A stretch of 64,000 nt of DNA from Natrinema gelatinilyticum (GTDB taxonomy: Archaea > Halobacteriota > Halobacteria > Halobacteriales > Natrialbaceae), in NCBI RefSeq assembly GCF_024266705.1, contig NZ_CP100757.1, forward strand, positions 1,364,001-1,428,000, read 5' to 3'. Under the pieces are notes generated by a model. It saw only the letters and a program-made list of their open reading frames with translations, did no database searches and was not told the DNA's origin. Both the position numbers and the translations under genes were made by a program. This document shows positions 51,793 through 60,334 of the stretch, piece after piece; position 1 is the stretch's first letter; every line of letters starts with the position of its first letter.

Positions 51793-52809
51793 TCAGGTGA
51801 CTCGAAGGTCGTTCGCGAGGTCGCGCCAGTCGCGCCCCGACGACCGGGCCATCTCGACGAGTTCTTCCGGCGCGACGTGGTACGGCGGTCGCACCGGGCC
51901 CGGATCGATGTATCCCGCGCCCTCGATTCGTCCCTTCTGGAGCGCGATCGTGTAGAGCCCGTAGAGGTCGTCGTGGCGAACGTTCATCGCCTCGGAGTAG
52001 ACCGCCTCAGGACCGACCTGCGGGTAGAACTTGCGGTTAGTCTCGCCGATCAGGTGGTTCAACTCGCTGGCCCGCTCGTCGTCGTCCGAAAAGATCGCAT
52101 CCCGGAGTCGCAGCGCCGGCAGTGGATCACAGGAGGCGCTGCCGGACCACGCCGCGTTCGCGCGTTCAGGTGCGAGCCTGTTCGCCAGGTACCACTTGCG
52201 TTCGATCGGCATCAACTGCACCTTGTCGCCCACCTGCTCGACCGCGTCCCGCCAGCCGACGTCGACGGCGCCGTACTTCGCACCGACGACCTGCGGGATC
52301 TCCGCGAGTTCGCGCCACAACTCGGGCGTGAGTCGGTTCTTGAACGCGGGCGGATTGTGGTAGACGATGATCCCGAGTTCGGGAACCGCCTCCGCGACCT
52401 GCCGGTGGAACTCGACTGTCGCCTCTGGCGAGAGTTCGAGCCACATCGGTCGCCCGAGCAACGCGCCGTCGGCACCGACGTCGCGAGCGTACTTCATTCG
52501 GCGGATTGTGTCCCGGGTGTTCAGCGTCGTCGGTCCTGCAATCACGGGCACGTCGCCGTCGACGGCGTCGACGACGATGCGGGTAAAGTCGCGCCACTCC
52601 TCTTCGGTGAGCGTCGCAGCTTCGCCAAAGGTCCCGTTGATCATGATCGCGTCGACGCCGTCGTCAGCGAGTTTCCGGGCCCCTCGCTCCGCTTCGTCCG
52701 TATCCAGTGTATATTCCGCCGCCGGATCACTCGCGTCTTCGGTCGCGGGCGTCGGCATGATCGCGAAGATACCCTCTACGTCCTCGTACAGGAGTCGTTG
52801 TTCGACCAT
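51793..52809 (-). CDS. DapA-family lyase/aldolase
   Basis: A 338-residue TIM-barrel class I aldolase family member. It has MINGTFGEAATLTEEEWRD, the YxxP-type IIVYHNPPAFKN and the Schiff-base Lys candidate in VVGAKYGAVDVGW. The extra length and WYLANRLAPERANAAWSGSASC region resemble hydratase-aldolases of aromatic breakdown (trans-o-hydroxybenzylidenepyruvate type) more than dihydrodipicolinate synthase. With a Rieske oxygenase, PrpF and aldehyde dehydrogenase in the same stretch, cleavage of a pyruvate-bearing ring fission product to an aldehyde is plausible, but sugar-acid lyases also fit. Confidence 0.78.
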   Translation of the reverse strand: MVEQRLLYEDVEGIFAIMPTPATEDASDPAAEYTLDTDEAERGARKLADDGVDAIMINGTFGEAATLTEEEWRDFTRIVVDAVDGDVPVIAGPTTLNTRDTIRRMKYARDVGADGALLGRPMWLELSPEATVEFHRQVAEAVPELGIIVYHNPPAFKNRLTPELWRELAEIPQVVGAKYGAVDVGWRDAVEQVGDKVQLMPIERKWYLANRLAPERANAAWSGSASCDPLPALRLRDAIFSDDDERASELNHLIGETNRKFYPQVGPEAVYSEAMNVRHDDLYGLYTIALQKGRIEGAGYIDPGPVRPPYHVAPEELVEMARSSGRDWRDLANDLRVT

Positions 52810-52855
52810 ACGAATGAATGCTCAAACTGAGTGTAAAAGGATTGGGATCGATCTG

Positions 52856-53126
52856 TCAGTAGTCGTTCATCGTCGGTCCATCCAAGACGCTAATCGCCTG
52901 TCCGGTGAGAAACGCCGCGTCCTCGCTGGCCAGTAACGCGATCGTTCTAGCGATGTTTGCTGGCGTCGTCATTCGGCCTAGTGGAGACGGTGTCGGCTGT
53001 TCGTTCCGCCGTTCGGTCGTTCACCGCGACTGTCGTCCCTTCCTCGACCAGCCGAACCGCGGTCGCCCGTCTGATCCCGCGTCCGGCTCCCGTTACCAGT
53101 ACTGTCCTTCTATCGAGTCCGCGCAT
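52856..53126 (-). pseudogene. SDR gene collapsed by internal deletion
   Basis: From an ATG at 53124-53126 the minus strand encodes a normal SDR start, MRGLDRRTVLVTGAGRGIRR...VRLVEEGTTVAVNDRTAER. After about 49 residues it jumps, out of frame, into an SDR C-terminus, MTTPANIARTIALLASEDAA...FLTGQAISVLDG, ending at 52856. About 160 residues carrying the Ser-Tyr-Lys site are gone. A 250-residue reductase gene was therefore deleted internally to 271 bp. It sits between the MaoC pair and the DapA-type gene and was likely part of the same pathway. Confidence 0.75.
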
Positions 53127-53150
53127 ACAAACTGTCGACGAGTGCAGGGC

Positions 53151-53582
53151 TTAATTTCCAGAGGCGACCGGGAGCCAGTCCTGGTCCACGTCGACGACCG
53201 CCTGCCCAGTCACCGCGACCGTCCCGTCGTCCGCGCGCAACTCGAGGACGAGTTCGACCGTCGCGTCCGAACGATCCATATCCGCGACGGTCCCGATCGC
53301 GGTGACCGTCTCCGATTCGAACACGAAGTCCTCATACTGGACGTCAAGCGACCGGAGACCGGCCGGCGACTCGGCGACCTCGAGTGCAGCCTGCGCGACG
53401 TACTCGGCGTTGATCGGCCCCTGGTTTACGCGACCGGGGTAGCCACGCTGTGTCGCGTACTCTCGGTCGTAGTGGATCGGGTTGGGGTCCCGAAGGATCG
53501 CCGTCAGCAGTTGCATCCCCGCCGGATCGACCTCGAACGTCCGCTCGACGACCGTCTCCCCGACCTCGAGGACCCTCGTCAT
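53151..53582 (-). CDS. MaoC-like hot-dog dehydratase
   Basis: A 143-residue hot-dog protein with the hydratase 2 motif in ILRDPNPIHYDREYATQRGY, where Asp and His are the catalytic pair. The conserved NQGPINAEYVAQAAL helix follows. It should hydrate an enoyl-CoA or dehydrate a 3-hydroxyacyl-CoA. It overlaps by 4 nt the gene of a second hot-dog protein lacking this motif, so the two likely form a heterodimer equivalent to a fused MaoC protein. The wider family includes mesaconyl-CoA hydratase. Confidence 0.85.
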   Translation of the reverse strand: MTRVLEVGETVVERTFEVDPAGMQLLTAILRDPNPIHYDREYATQRGYPGRVNQGPINAEYVAQAALEVAESPAGLRSLDVQYEDFVFESETVTAIGTVADMDRSDATVELVLELRADDGTVAVTGQAVVDVDQDWLPVASGN

Positions 53583-54016
53583 TCTTCGGGCCCCCGAACG
53601 ACGAGTTTGGTCTCCATCTCGTAGGCCGAGACCCCGTCGTCAGTGGTAACGTCGTACGTGACCGTCACCACGTGGAACGCGCCCGACGACCCGAACTTAC
53701 GTTCGACCGACGGGATTTCGGCGCTCGCACGGTAGGTCGTCCCGGCGCTGAGTGGCTGTGAGAACGAGAACCGATGGCCGCCCAGAAACACAGACGGCTC
53801 GTCCCACTCACCGCCACGGAGCCGATTCTCAATCGTCGAGAGCGACGCCGCCTCGCGCGCAACGAGGACGGCGGCCGTCGGCGGCACGCCCAGCTCGTCC
53901 CCGTCGGGGTCAGTACCGGCCGTCGCCTCCATCCAGAGGTATGCCATCCAGGGTTCGAGCGTGAACGACCTGCCTTCGAACGTCTCGCCCTCGAGCCGCG
54001 TCGGGTCGATACTCAT
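53579..54016 (-). CDS. FAS1-type MaoC N-terminal hot-dog subunit
   Basis: A 145-residue hot-dog protein resembling the MaoC N-terminal (FAS1-like dehydratase) domain: EGETFEGRSFTLEPWMAYLW, PPTAAVLVAREA, LGGHRFSFSQPLSAGTTYRA and ETKLVVRG. It lacks the DxNPxH hydratase motif, so it is structural or binds the acyl tail, with catalysis by its partner. It overlaps the partner by 4 nt and PrpF by 4 nt, giving a three-gene coupled unit PrpF / MaoC-N / MaoC-C. Confidence 0.8.
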   Translation of the reverse strand: MSIDPTRLEGETFEGRSFTLEPWMAYLWMEATAGTDPDGDELGVPPTAAVLVAREAASLSTIENRLRGGEWDEPSVFLGGHRFSFSQPLSAGTTYRASAEIPSVERKFGSSGAFHVVTVTYDVTTDDGVSAYEMETKLVVRGPEE

Positions 54017-55143
54017 CTGAGGTAGTATAGATCACCGTGCATGATCTCCCTGGCGGTTCGATCGACGGCGGTAGCCCTGACTTCCTCGCCGTCGACGTCG
54101 ACACCGACCCATATCGTTCCCTTTGGATGGGCGATCGTAATCCCGTCGGCGTCCCGCTCGCGGCGGAACTCGTGCGGGATCGTCCCCGGAATTGCGGCTG
54201 CAGCGGCGGTACACATCGCGCCGGTGACAGCGTATGCGTGGTGGGCCTTCTGCATCGACATGATGCGTGCGAGCAAGTCGTACTCTTCGGGCTCGACGGT
54301 GTCCTCGCCGACAGTCTCGTAGGGCTGGGGCTCGCCGACGATCGCCATCTTTGGGATGCCCGGACTCTCCGCGGTCGCATCGTCGGCATCGTCGACGAAG
54401 CCGTACCGTTCACAGGCGACACTCCGGACACGCTCGAGGCGTTTGAGGACAGCATCGTTGCCGTCGATCGTCTCGGGCCGTTCGGCGGCCGTGAGCGAAA
54501 GGTCCGACGCACGGGCGAACACGCACGGGTTCGAGACGTCGACCAGCGACACTTCGAGTTCGCCGACACCGGGAACCTCGAGGACGTCGGTCCGATTGCC
54601 CGTCGGGAACACGTCGCCGGTAACTGAGCCGCCCGGGTTGAGGAATCGAGATCTGATTCGGGCCCCGGTCCCAGGGACACCGTTGACTGAGAAATCGCCA
54701 CGGTATCGCGGCTCACCGTCTGCGTCGACGGGGATCGACTGCTCGACGACGGTACCGGTGTTCTCGTTCTCGAGGACGAGCGACGCGCGCCCGTCGGTCA
54801 CGCCTGCGGTCGCGATCCCACGTTCGAGCGCGAACGGACCGATCGCGAACGAGAGATTTCCGCAGTTGCCGCCCCAGTCGACGACGGGTTTTTCGATGCC
54901 GACCTGGCCGAACAGGTACTCGACGTTGACCTCGCCCTCGCCGGGGCTGACGATCATCGTCTTGCTCGCCGTCGAGTAGGATCCTCCGATGCCGTCGATT
55001 TGCATCGGGTCCGGACTACCGAACGTCTCCAGCAGGAGTTGATCCCACCGGTCCCGGTCCGCCGGCAGGTCCTTCCGTCTGAAGTAGACGCCCTTGCTCG
55101 TTCCGCCACGAAACAGGCTCGCAGAGATACGCTGTTGTGCCAT
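54013..55143 (-). CDS. PrpF-family isomerase
   Basis: A 376-residue diaminopimelate-epimerase-fold protein of the PrpF family: LFRGGTSKGVYFRRKDLPAD, GIGGSYSTASKTMIVSP, WGGNCGNLSFAIGPFAL and QKAHHAYAVTGAMCTAAAAA. Members isomerise double bonds in tricarboxylates, for example 2-methylaconitate in the methylcitrate cycle or 4-oxalomesaconate in aromatic meta-cleavage pathways. The Lys and Cys residues used by the family are present. No methylcitrate-cycle genes lie nearby, so the second role or a related one seems likelier. The start at 55143 puts the family motif at the N-terminus. Confidence 0.85.
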   Translation of the reverse strand: MAQQRISASLFRGGTSKGVYFRRKDLPADRDRWDQLLLETFGSPDPMQIDGIGGSYSTASKTMIVSPGEGEVNVEYLFGQVGIEKPVVDWGGNCGNLSFAIGPFALERGIATAGVTDGRASLVLENENTGTVVEQSIPVDADGEPRYRGDFSVNGVPGTGARIRSRFLNPGGSVTGDVFPTGNRTDVLEVPGVGELEVSLVDVSNPCVFARASDLSLTAAERPETIDGNDAVLKRLERVRSVACERYGFVDDADDATAESPGIPKMAIVGEPQPYETVGEDTVEPEEYDLLARIMSMQKAHHAYAVTGAMCTAAAAAIPGTIPHEFRRERDADGITIAHPKGTIWVGVDVDGEEVRATAVDRTAREIMHGDLYYLR

Positions 55144-55239
55144 CGTCGTGCCAAAGTGTGTCACGAGATGTAATAACAGCGACGGTCGGGAGCGATCGAG
55201 GGAAAACACCTATTCGTTCACGCCAATATGCTCTCGCCA

Positions 55240-56001
55240 ATGGTAGACGAACATACCACACAGAAGCGCGAAGCCGCGTCGTCGTTCGACGAGAGCGCAT
55301 CGGCGTATCTTAACAGCGACGTCCACCGGGCCGGTGACGACCTCGAACGACTTGCGTCCTGGTGTGATGGGGCCACCCGCGCACTCGACGTCGCAACAGG
55401 GGCGGGTCACACGGCTGGTGCAATCGCGGATCATGGCGTCGACGAAGTGGTTGCGACTGACGCCGCTCCCGGGATGATCGAGACAGCAACGACCGAATTC
55501 GACGTCGCGGGCGTCGTTGCCGACGCCGAACGCCTGCCGTTCGACGCCGACGTGTTCGACGCCGTGTCCTGCCGGATCGCGGCCCACCATTTCCCGAACC
55601 CTTCGGCGCTCGTCGAGGAAGTCGCCCGCATCACCGCAGACGGCGGCGTTTTCGCGCTCGAGGACAACGTCGCGCCCCCAGCCACCGAACTGGACGAGTT
55701 CCTTAACGAAGTCGAACGGCTTCGAGATCCGACCCACGTTCGATCGGCCACCGAAGCCGAGTGGGTAGAGTGGGTCACCGACGCCGGGTTCGATATCGAG
55801 CACCGCCGACTGATCAAAAAGGAAATTAATTACGAAGACTGGGTGAGCCAACTCGATACGCCCGAGCAGGCCCGCGAGCGGTTACGCGAACTGTTCGCTG
55901 ATCCGCCGGACGGCGCAGAGTCGCTCTTTGAGATTACACACGAGGACGGGAACCTCGTTTCCTTTTCGAACCTGAAAGTCCTCGTTCGTGCGCGTCGGTG
56001 A
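55240..56001 (+). CDS. Class I SAM-dependent methyltransferase
   Basis: A 253-residue methyltransferase: motif I is ALDVATGAGHTAGAIADHGV, followed by VVATDAAPGMIETA and AERLPFDADVFDAVSCRIAAHHF. It resembles small-molecule (UbiE/MenG-like) enzymes. The internal ATG at 55240 begins a normal N-terminus KREAASSFDESASAYLNS. It is divergent from PrpF and convergent with pyrD, so it may not belong to the same pathway. Substrate unknown. Confidence 0.82.
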   Translation: MVDEHTTQKREAASSFDESASAYLNSDVHRAGDDLERLASWCDGATRALDVATGAGHTAGAIADHGVDEVVATDAAPGMIETATTEFDVAGVVADAERLPFDADVFDAVSCRIAAHHFPNPSALVEEVARITADGGVFALEDNVAPPATELDEFLNEVERLRDPTHVRSATEAEWVEWVTDAGFDIEHRRLIKKEINYEDWVSQLDTPEQARERLRELFADPPDGAESLFEITHEDGNLVSFSNLKVLVRARR

Positions 56002-56081
56002 TACAGTCCGCTGTCCCGATTTACTGACGTGACCACAGGACGGCTCGCGGTCGCATCGGAACCATCTTTCAGCGGTCCATA

Positions 56082-57146
56082 TCAGTCCAGATCGGCCCCG
56101 ATTGCATCGTCGATCGTGTCGAACCCGTCCTCGCGGAGCAACCGGACGAGGCCTTCGTTGATCTCGCGGGCGAGCGAGGGACCCCTGTAGACGAAGCCAG
56201 TGTATGCCTGAACGAGACACGCACCGGCCCGTATCTTCCGGTAGGCACTCTCGGCATCGTCGACGCCACCGACGCCGATAATCGGGAGATCGGTCAGTTC
56301 CGCGAGCGTCGCGACAGTCGCCGTCGCCGCGGACTCGAGCGGGGTGCCACTGACGCCACCCCACTCATCGCGGTGTTTCCCCGTCAGGTCGTCGTGGTCG
56401 GTGGTGGTGTTGGTCGCGACGATGCCGTCCACGGCGAACTCCTCGACGATATCGACCAGATCGTCGAGGTCCCCACGTTGTGAGTCCGGCCCGACCTTCA
56501 CCAGCAGCGGCTTCCCCTCGTCGTTCTCCGCCTCGAGCGTGGTGAAGATCTCCCGGAGGTGCTCTGGGCTCTGCTCGTCGTATTCCTCGGGTGTGTTTGG
56601 ACAGGAGACGTTTAGAACGAAATAGTCCGCGTACTCGGAGAGTCGATCGACCACCCGGCGATAGTCCTCGATCGCCTCGCTCTCGTTGGAAGTATTCATC
56701 TTGCCAACGTTGACCGCGACCGGCACCGGCGGCGTTCCGTTGGTCGCCATCCGCTGGCGCACTCGGTCTGTCCCCTGACTGTTGAACGCGAGCCGGTTGA
56801 TCATCGCCTCATCCTCGGGCAGTCGGAACAGCCGCGGCCGCTCGTTACCCGGTTGCGGATACGGCGTCACGGTTCCGACCTCGGCGAACCCGAATCCAAG
56901 ATCGGACAGACAATGCATGACCTCCCCGTTCTTGTCGAACCCCGCCGCCACGCCAATCGGTGTGGGGAACGTGAGCCCGAAGCGTTCGACCTCGAGCATC
57001 GGGTGACGAAACTTGTAGCCGTACCGAATCGCCCGTCTGATCGTCTCCGAAGACTGCGCGATTCCCATGGTTTGCTTGCCAAGGTTGTGTGCCGTCTCGG
57101 CCGGGAGTGCAAACAACGCCGGCCGGACAGTTTCGTAGAGTGTCAT
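56082..57146 (-). CDS. pyrD: Quinone-dependent dihydroorotate dehydrogenase
   Basis: A 354-residue class 2 enzyme that oxidises dihydroorotate to orotate, passing electrons to quinone. It has the N-terminal membrane-associated helical extension (LYETVRPALFALPAETAHNL), PIGVAAGFDKNGE, the catalytic Ser in NVSCPNTPEEY, the FMN-binding NTTTDHDDL and IIGVGGVDDAESAYRKI. The Ser (not Cys) active-site base places it in class 2. It is monocistronic amid catabolic genes, so it is probably chromosomal background; pyrE is at 10319. Confidence 0.93.
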   Translation of the reverse strand: MTLYETVRPALFALPAETAHNLGKQTMGIAQSSETIRRAIRYGYKFRHPMLEVERFGLTFPTPIGVAAGFDKNGEVMHCLSDLGFGFAEVGTVTPYPQPGNERPRLFRLPEDEAMINRLAFNSQGTDRVRQRMATNGTPPVPVAVNVGKMNTSNESEAIEDYRRVVDRLSEYADYFVLNVSCPNTPEEYDEQSPEHLREIFTTLEAENDEGKPLLVKVGPDSQRGDLDDLVDIVEEFAVDGIVATNTTTDHDDLTGKHRDEWGGVSGTPLESAATATVATLAELTDLPIIGVGGVDDAESAYRKIRAGACLVQAYTGFVYRGPSLAREINEGLVRLLREDGFDTIDDAIGADLD

Positions 57147-57455
57147 TGTCCGTTGGCTGGAGTCCGATGAAGTAAATTGTTCGGTCTTACGCCGGCACGA
57201 CCACGCGAACTCGGCCGTTCGGGGCAGACTTTACAGCCATCTCAGGGCTTGATGGCGGCAGACAACGACAATACCTCGCAGTGAATCGTCGGCGAACCGT
57301 CATCGATCATCGTCGAACCACCGTCGATTCGTCATTCAATCGTTGCCGAACCACTGCCGAACCGTCATCGATCGTCCTTCGTCGAGGACGACGATACTCG
57401 GAGGATGTCAGAATTTAATAAAAACTATTAATCTACTCTTGTCCGAATCGTCGAA
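57147..57455. other. Intergenic stretch with CGAACC repeats
   Basis: No gene is visible. CGAACCGTCATCGATC occurs twice (57293-57308 and 57358-57373), with two shorter copies of CGAACC at 57314 and 57347. An AT-rich AATTTAATAAAAACTATTAAT block at about 57413-57433 is the promoter of the LLM-family gene. Confidence 0.4.
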
Positions 57456-58457
57456 ATGACGATGGTAGAGTTCGGTATTAACATCAACAATCGTGAACCG
57501 CTTCTCGTAGAGAGCTATCCGGTCGAAAAAATGCTTGATCTCGGCGAAGCTGCAGAGGACTACGGATTCGACTCTGTCTGGGTCGGCGACAGTCTCCTCG
57601 ACAGACCTCGGCTTGAACCAATCAGTCTACTCGGCAATCTCGCGGCGCGCACCGACGAGGTCACGCTCGGAACCGGCTGCATGATCACCCCGATGCGCCA
57701 TCCAGTGCAGTTTCTACAGGCCTGGAACAGTCTCGAAATGATCTCGGACGGGCGCATGGAACTGGGCGCGTGCATGGGACCGCCGACGCCGGGATGTAAA
57801 GAACAGTACGACGTTCTCGGTCTTGACTACCGCAAGCGCGCAAAGATGCTCGAAGAACAACTGGAGATCTTCAAGCAGTTCTGGCGCGAGGGCGAACTCA
57901 ATTACGATGGCGACATCTACGAGTTCAATGACGTCGACTTCCGGCGCGGTCCGGAGGTGCGCGACCTCGAACCGGTCCAGGAAGAGCCACCGGTACTCGT
58001 CGTGAGCAATCCGGCCCACCACGATTCCGGTACCGACGACGTCATCAACCGCGCAGCCTGGCGGATCGTGGAACTCGGTGACGGCTGGATGGCGGCTGGG
58101 CTCTCTGACGCGCCCGACGAGTACGAGCGACAATGGAACAGCATCGTCGATTACGCCGAAGAGAACGGGTACGATCCGGACGACATCCACACGACATTCC
58201 AGGTGACGATGACGATCGACGACGACGCGGACGCCGCCGACGAGAAGATGGACGAGTATATCCAGACGTACTATCCACATCTCTACCAGGGCAAAGACCC
58301 TGCAGAATGGGGGCCAAGCGGCGACGCCGACGACCTCATCCAGTGGATCGAGGAATTCCACGAGAGTGGCTGTGACGAGTTTATTATCCGCTTTGGCGGA
58401 GAAGATCAGTTCGAACAGATGGAAAAGTTCGTTGACGAAGTGATCCCGGCGTTCTGA
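57456..58457 (+). CDS. LLM-family (F420- or flavin-dependent) oxidoreductase
   Basis: A 333-residue luciferase-like TIM barrel: VEKMLDLGEAAEDYGFDSVW, GDSLLDRPRLEPISLLGNLA, VTLGTGCMITPMRHPVQFLQ and MELGACMGPPTPG. Haloarchaea make coenzyme F420, so an F420-dependent reductase is the default reading; a flavin monooxygenase is the alternative. A strong AT-rich promoter precedes it. It is followed 7 nt later by a broken MFS transporter gene, which suggests a former uptake and oxidation pair. Confidence 0.85.
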   Translation: MTMVEFGININNREPLLVESYPVEKMLDLGEAAEDYGFDSVWVGDSLLDRPRLEPISLLGNLAARTDEVTLGTGCMITPMRHPVQFLQAWNSLEMISDGRMELGACMGPPTPGCKEQYDVLGLDYRKRAKMLEEQLEIFKQFWREGELNYDGDIYEFNDVDFRRGPEVRDLEPVQEEPPVLVVSNPAHHDSGTDDVINRAAWRIVELGDGWMAAGLSDAPDEYERQWNSIVDYAEENGYDPDDIHTTFQVTMTIDDDADAADEKMDEYIQTYYPHLYQGKDPAEWGPSGDADDLIQWIEEFHESGCDEFIIRFGGEDQFEQMEKFVDEVIPAF

Positions 58458-58464
58458 CCAACCG

Positions 58465-59047
58465 ATGGCAGACCAAACGACCGCCAGTGACGCCGTCGAC
58501 GACCTCGCGGTCGGTCCGTTCCACTGGCGGTTGTTGGTCGCCACCGGCTCCGTGCTGTGTTTTACAGCCATCGAAATACTCCCGATTTCGTTCGTCCTTC
58601 CCGCAATTATCGACCCGTGGAGACTGTCCGGACTTGGGGCCGAACTGCTCGGCAGCGCCGCCCTCGTCGGAATCGTGTTCGGCAGCGGATTCGAGGGCTG
58701 GTACGCGGACCGCTTCGGCCGCGTCTTCGGGTTCCAGTGGTCTGTGCTGTGTTATTCGCTGTTCGCCCCCTGTCGAGTCTCTTTCTCGCGAGTGTTTTCC
58801 TGATCGGCGCGTGGGGCCCGATGTTCGTTTATACCCCAGAGCTGTTCCCGACGGAGGTCTGCGGGATTGGATTCAGGGTCGTAAGCGCCATCGGCAAAAT
58901 CGTGTCGATAAGCGGGCCGATCCTCGCCGTCATACTCGTCGAGGGGTACTTTGTCGCGCTGACCCCGTTCGCCGTCAGCATGATCGCTATAGTGGGCTTG
59001 TTGTCCTCGTATTCGGGGTCGAGACGAAAAACGAGTCGCTCCGGTAA
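58465..59047 (+). pseudogene. MFS transporter with large internal deletion and frameshifts
   Basis: The start is normal: VDDLAVGPFHWRLLVATGSV, TM1 FTAIEILPISFVLPAI, and the MFS loop FGSGFEGWYADRFGRVFGF (58465-58760). The next sequence jumps to SLFLASVFLIGAWGPMFVYT, PELFPTEVCGIGFRVVSAIG and the last two spans, in another frame, and a further shift near 58995 is needed to reach VFGVETKNESLR at 59047. About seven of twelve transmembrane segments are missing. The ends are well conserved, so the loss looks recent. Confidence 0.8.
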
Positions 59048-59062
59048 GCGGTCGAGTCGGCC

Positions 59063-60193
59063 TCAGGTCTCCTCGACAATCTCATCGATTTCGTCGGCCG
59101 CGACCCCTGCCGCTTCGAGGACCGCCCGCGTGTGTTCCCCCAGTTCCGGCGGTCTCTCGGTCGCCGGGTCGACCGGCGGCTCGGCTCGAGCGGGAAGCCC
59201 GAGTCGCCCGTCGACGACCATCGATCGGTCAGCGACGTGACGGTCGGCGAGTGCTTCGGCGAGCGTATTGACCGGAGCGAGCGTCGTCCCCTCGCCGGCA
59301 CACGTCTCGAGCCATTCCTCGCACGTCTTCGTCGCGAAGAGATCGACGAGTTCCTCGCGGAGCACGTCGCGTACTGCAGGGTCGTCGGACCGGTGTCGCT
59401 CACGAAGGTCCGGTCGGTCGACGACCTCGCAGAACTGATGCCAGAATTTAGGCTCCAGGGCCGCCAGCGTCACGTACCGTCCGTCAGCGGTCTCATAGAT
59501 GTTGTAACACGGAAATCGCCCGGTAAACGGGCCTGGGGGCCCCGGGTCGTCACCGGCGAGCGTAGCTGGCGCTCGAGACTGCCCGAACGTAAGGAGGACG
59601 TCGAGTATGCTGATATCGAGGTACGTCCCGTCCCCGTCCCGTTCGCGGGCTAGCAGTGACGACGAGACGGCGAAGGCGGCGAACAGCCCGCCCGCCATGT
59701 CGGCGACACTAAACGGCGGGAGCGTCGGCCGCTCTGCCCGTGACTGCCGCGAAAGGTCGAGAAGCCCCGCGATCCCCGTGAATGTAAGGTCGTGGCCGGG
59801 CCGGTCGCGGTATGGGCTGCTCTCCCCGTAGCCTGACAGAGAGCAGTAGACCAGAGTCTCGTTTTCCTGCCGGAGCGTGTCATAGTCGGCACCGAGGCGC
59901 TCCATGACCCCCGATCGGTACCCCGTTATCACGGCGTCCGCATCGGCCGCCAGTTCCTGAATTGCCCATTGCCCCGCCTCGCGTTTCAGATCGAGCACGA
60001 CGCTCCGTTTGCCGCGGTTGAGTCCCTCGAATACGCCACTCTCGGGAGTCAATACGGACACCTCCCGAAGTGAATCGCCATCGGGCGGTTCCACTTTGAC
60101 GACTTCCGCGCCCATGTCGGCGAGTAGCTGTGTCGCGTACGCACCTGGAAGGAGCTGCGTGAGATCGAGAACGGTGATGCCGTCGAGACGCAT
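59063..60193 (-). CDS. CaiB/BaiF family CoA transferase (second)
   Basis: A 376-residue class III CoA transferase: GITVLDLTQLLPGAYATQLL, MGAEVVKVEPPDGD, NRGKRSVVLDLKREAG, PGHDLTFTGIAGLLD and the likely catalytic Asp in PFSVADMAGGLFAAF. It resembles the alpha-methylacyl-CoA racemase branch of the family, so CoA transfer and 2-methyl epimerisation are both possible. The ATG at 60193 removes an upstream extension without family similarity. It is divergent from the acyl-CoA ligase at 60335 and different from the CaiB protein at 22269. Confidence 0.87.
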   Translation of the reverse strand: MRLDGITVLDLTQLLPGAYATQLLADMGAEVVKVEPPDGDSLREVSVLTPESGVFEGLNRGKRSVVLDLKREAGQWAIQELAADADAVITGYRSGVMERLGADYDTLRQENETLVYCSLSGYGESSPYRDRPGHDLTFTGIAGLLDLSRQSRAERPTLPPFSVADMAGGLFAAFAVSSSLLARERDGDGTYLDISILDVLLTFGQSRAPATLAGDDPGPPGPFTGRFPCYNIYETADGRYVTLAALEPKFWHQFCEVVDRPDLRERHRSDDPAVRDVLREELVDLFATKTCEEWLETCAGEGTTLAPVNTLAEALADRHVADRSMVVDGRLGLPARAEPPVDPATERPPELGEHTRAVLEAAGVAADEIDEIVEET

Positions 60194-60283
60194 ACCCACT
60201 GACTCGACTCCCGTGACTTTAGGTTTGTCACGCCAACAATTACCATCAGCGACTGTACACTTGGGCAGATTGTTCTCGGAAAC

Positions 60284-60310
60284 ATCGGTTAAACCACCGA
60301 TATATTTATT
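60284..60310. promoter_or_regulatory. Inverted repeat and TATA element upstream of acyl-CoA ligase
   Basis: ATCGGT-TAAACC-ACCGAT (60284-60301) is a perfect 6-bp-arm inverted repeat directly before ATATTTATTTCG, the likely TATA region about 30 nt before the ATG at 60335. It lies between divergent CaiB and ligase genes and could control both. Confidence 0.45.
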
Positions 60311-60334
60311 TCGTAGCTCCTTCACGAGTCTACT

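Noticed and set aside
57293..57373. CRISPR remnant
   Set aside because: Units are unequal in length and spacing (21, 33 and 11 bp), so no array structure.
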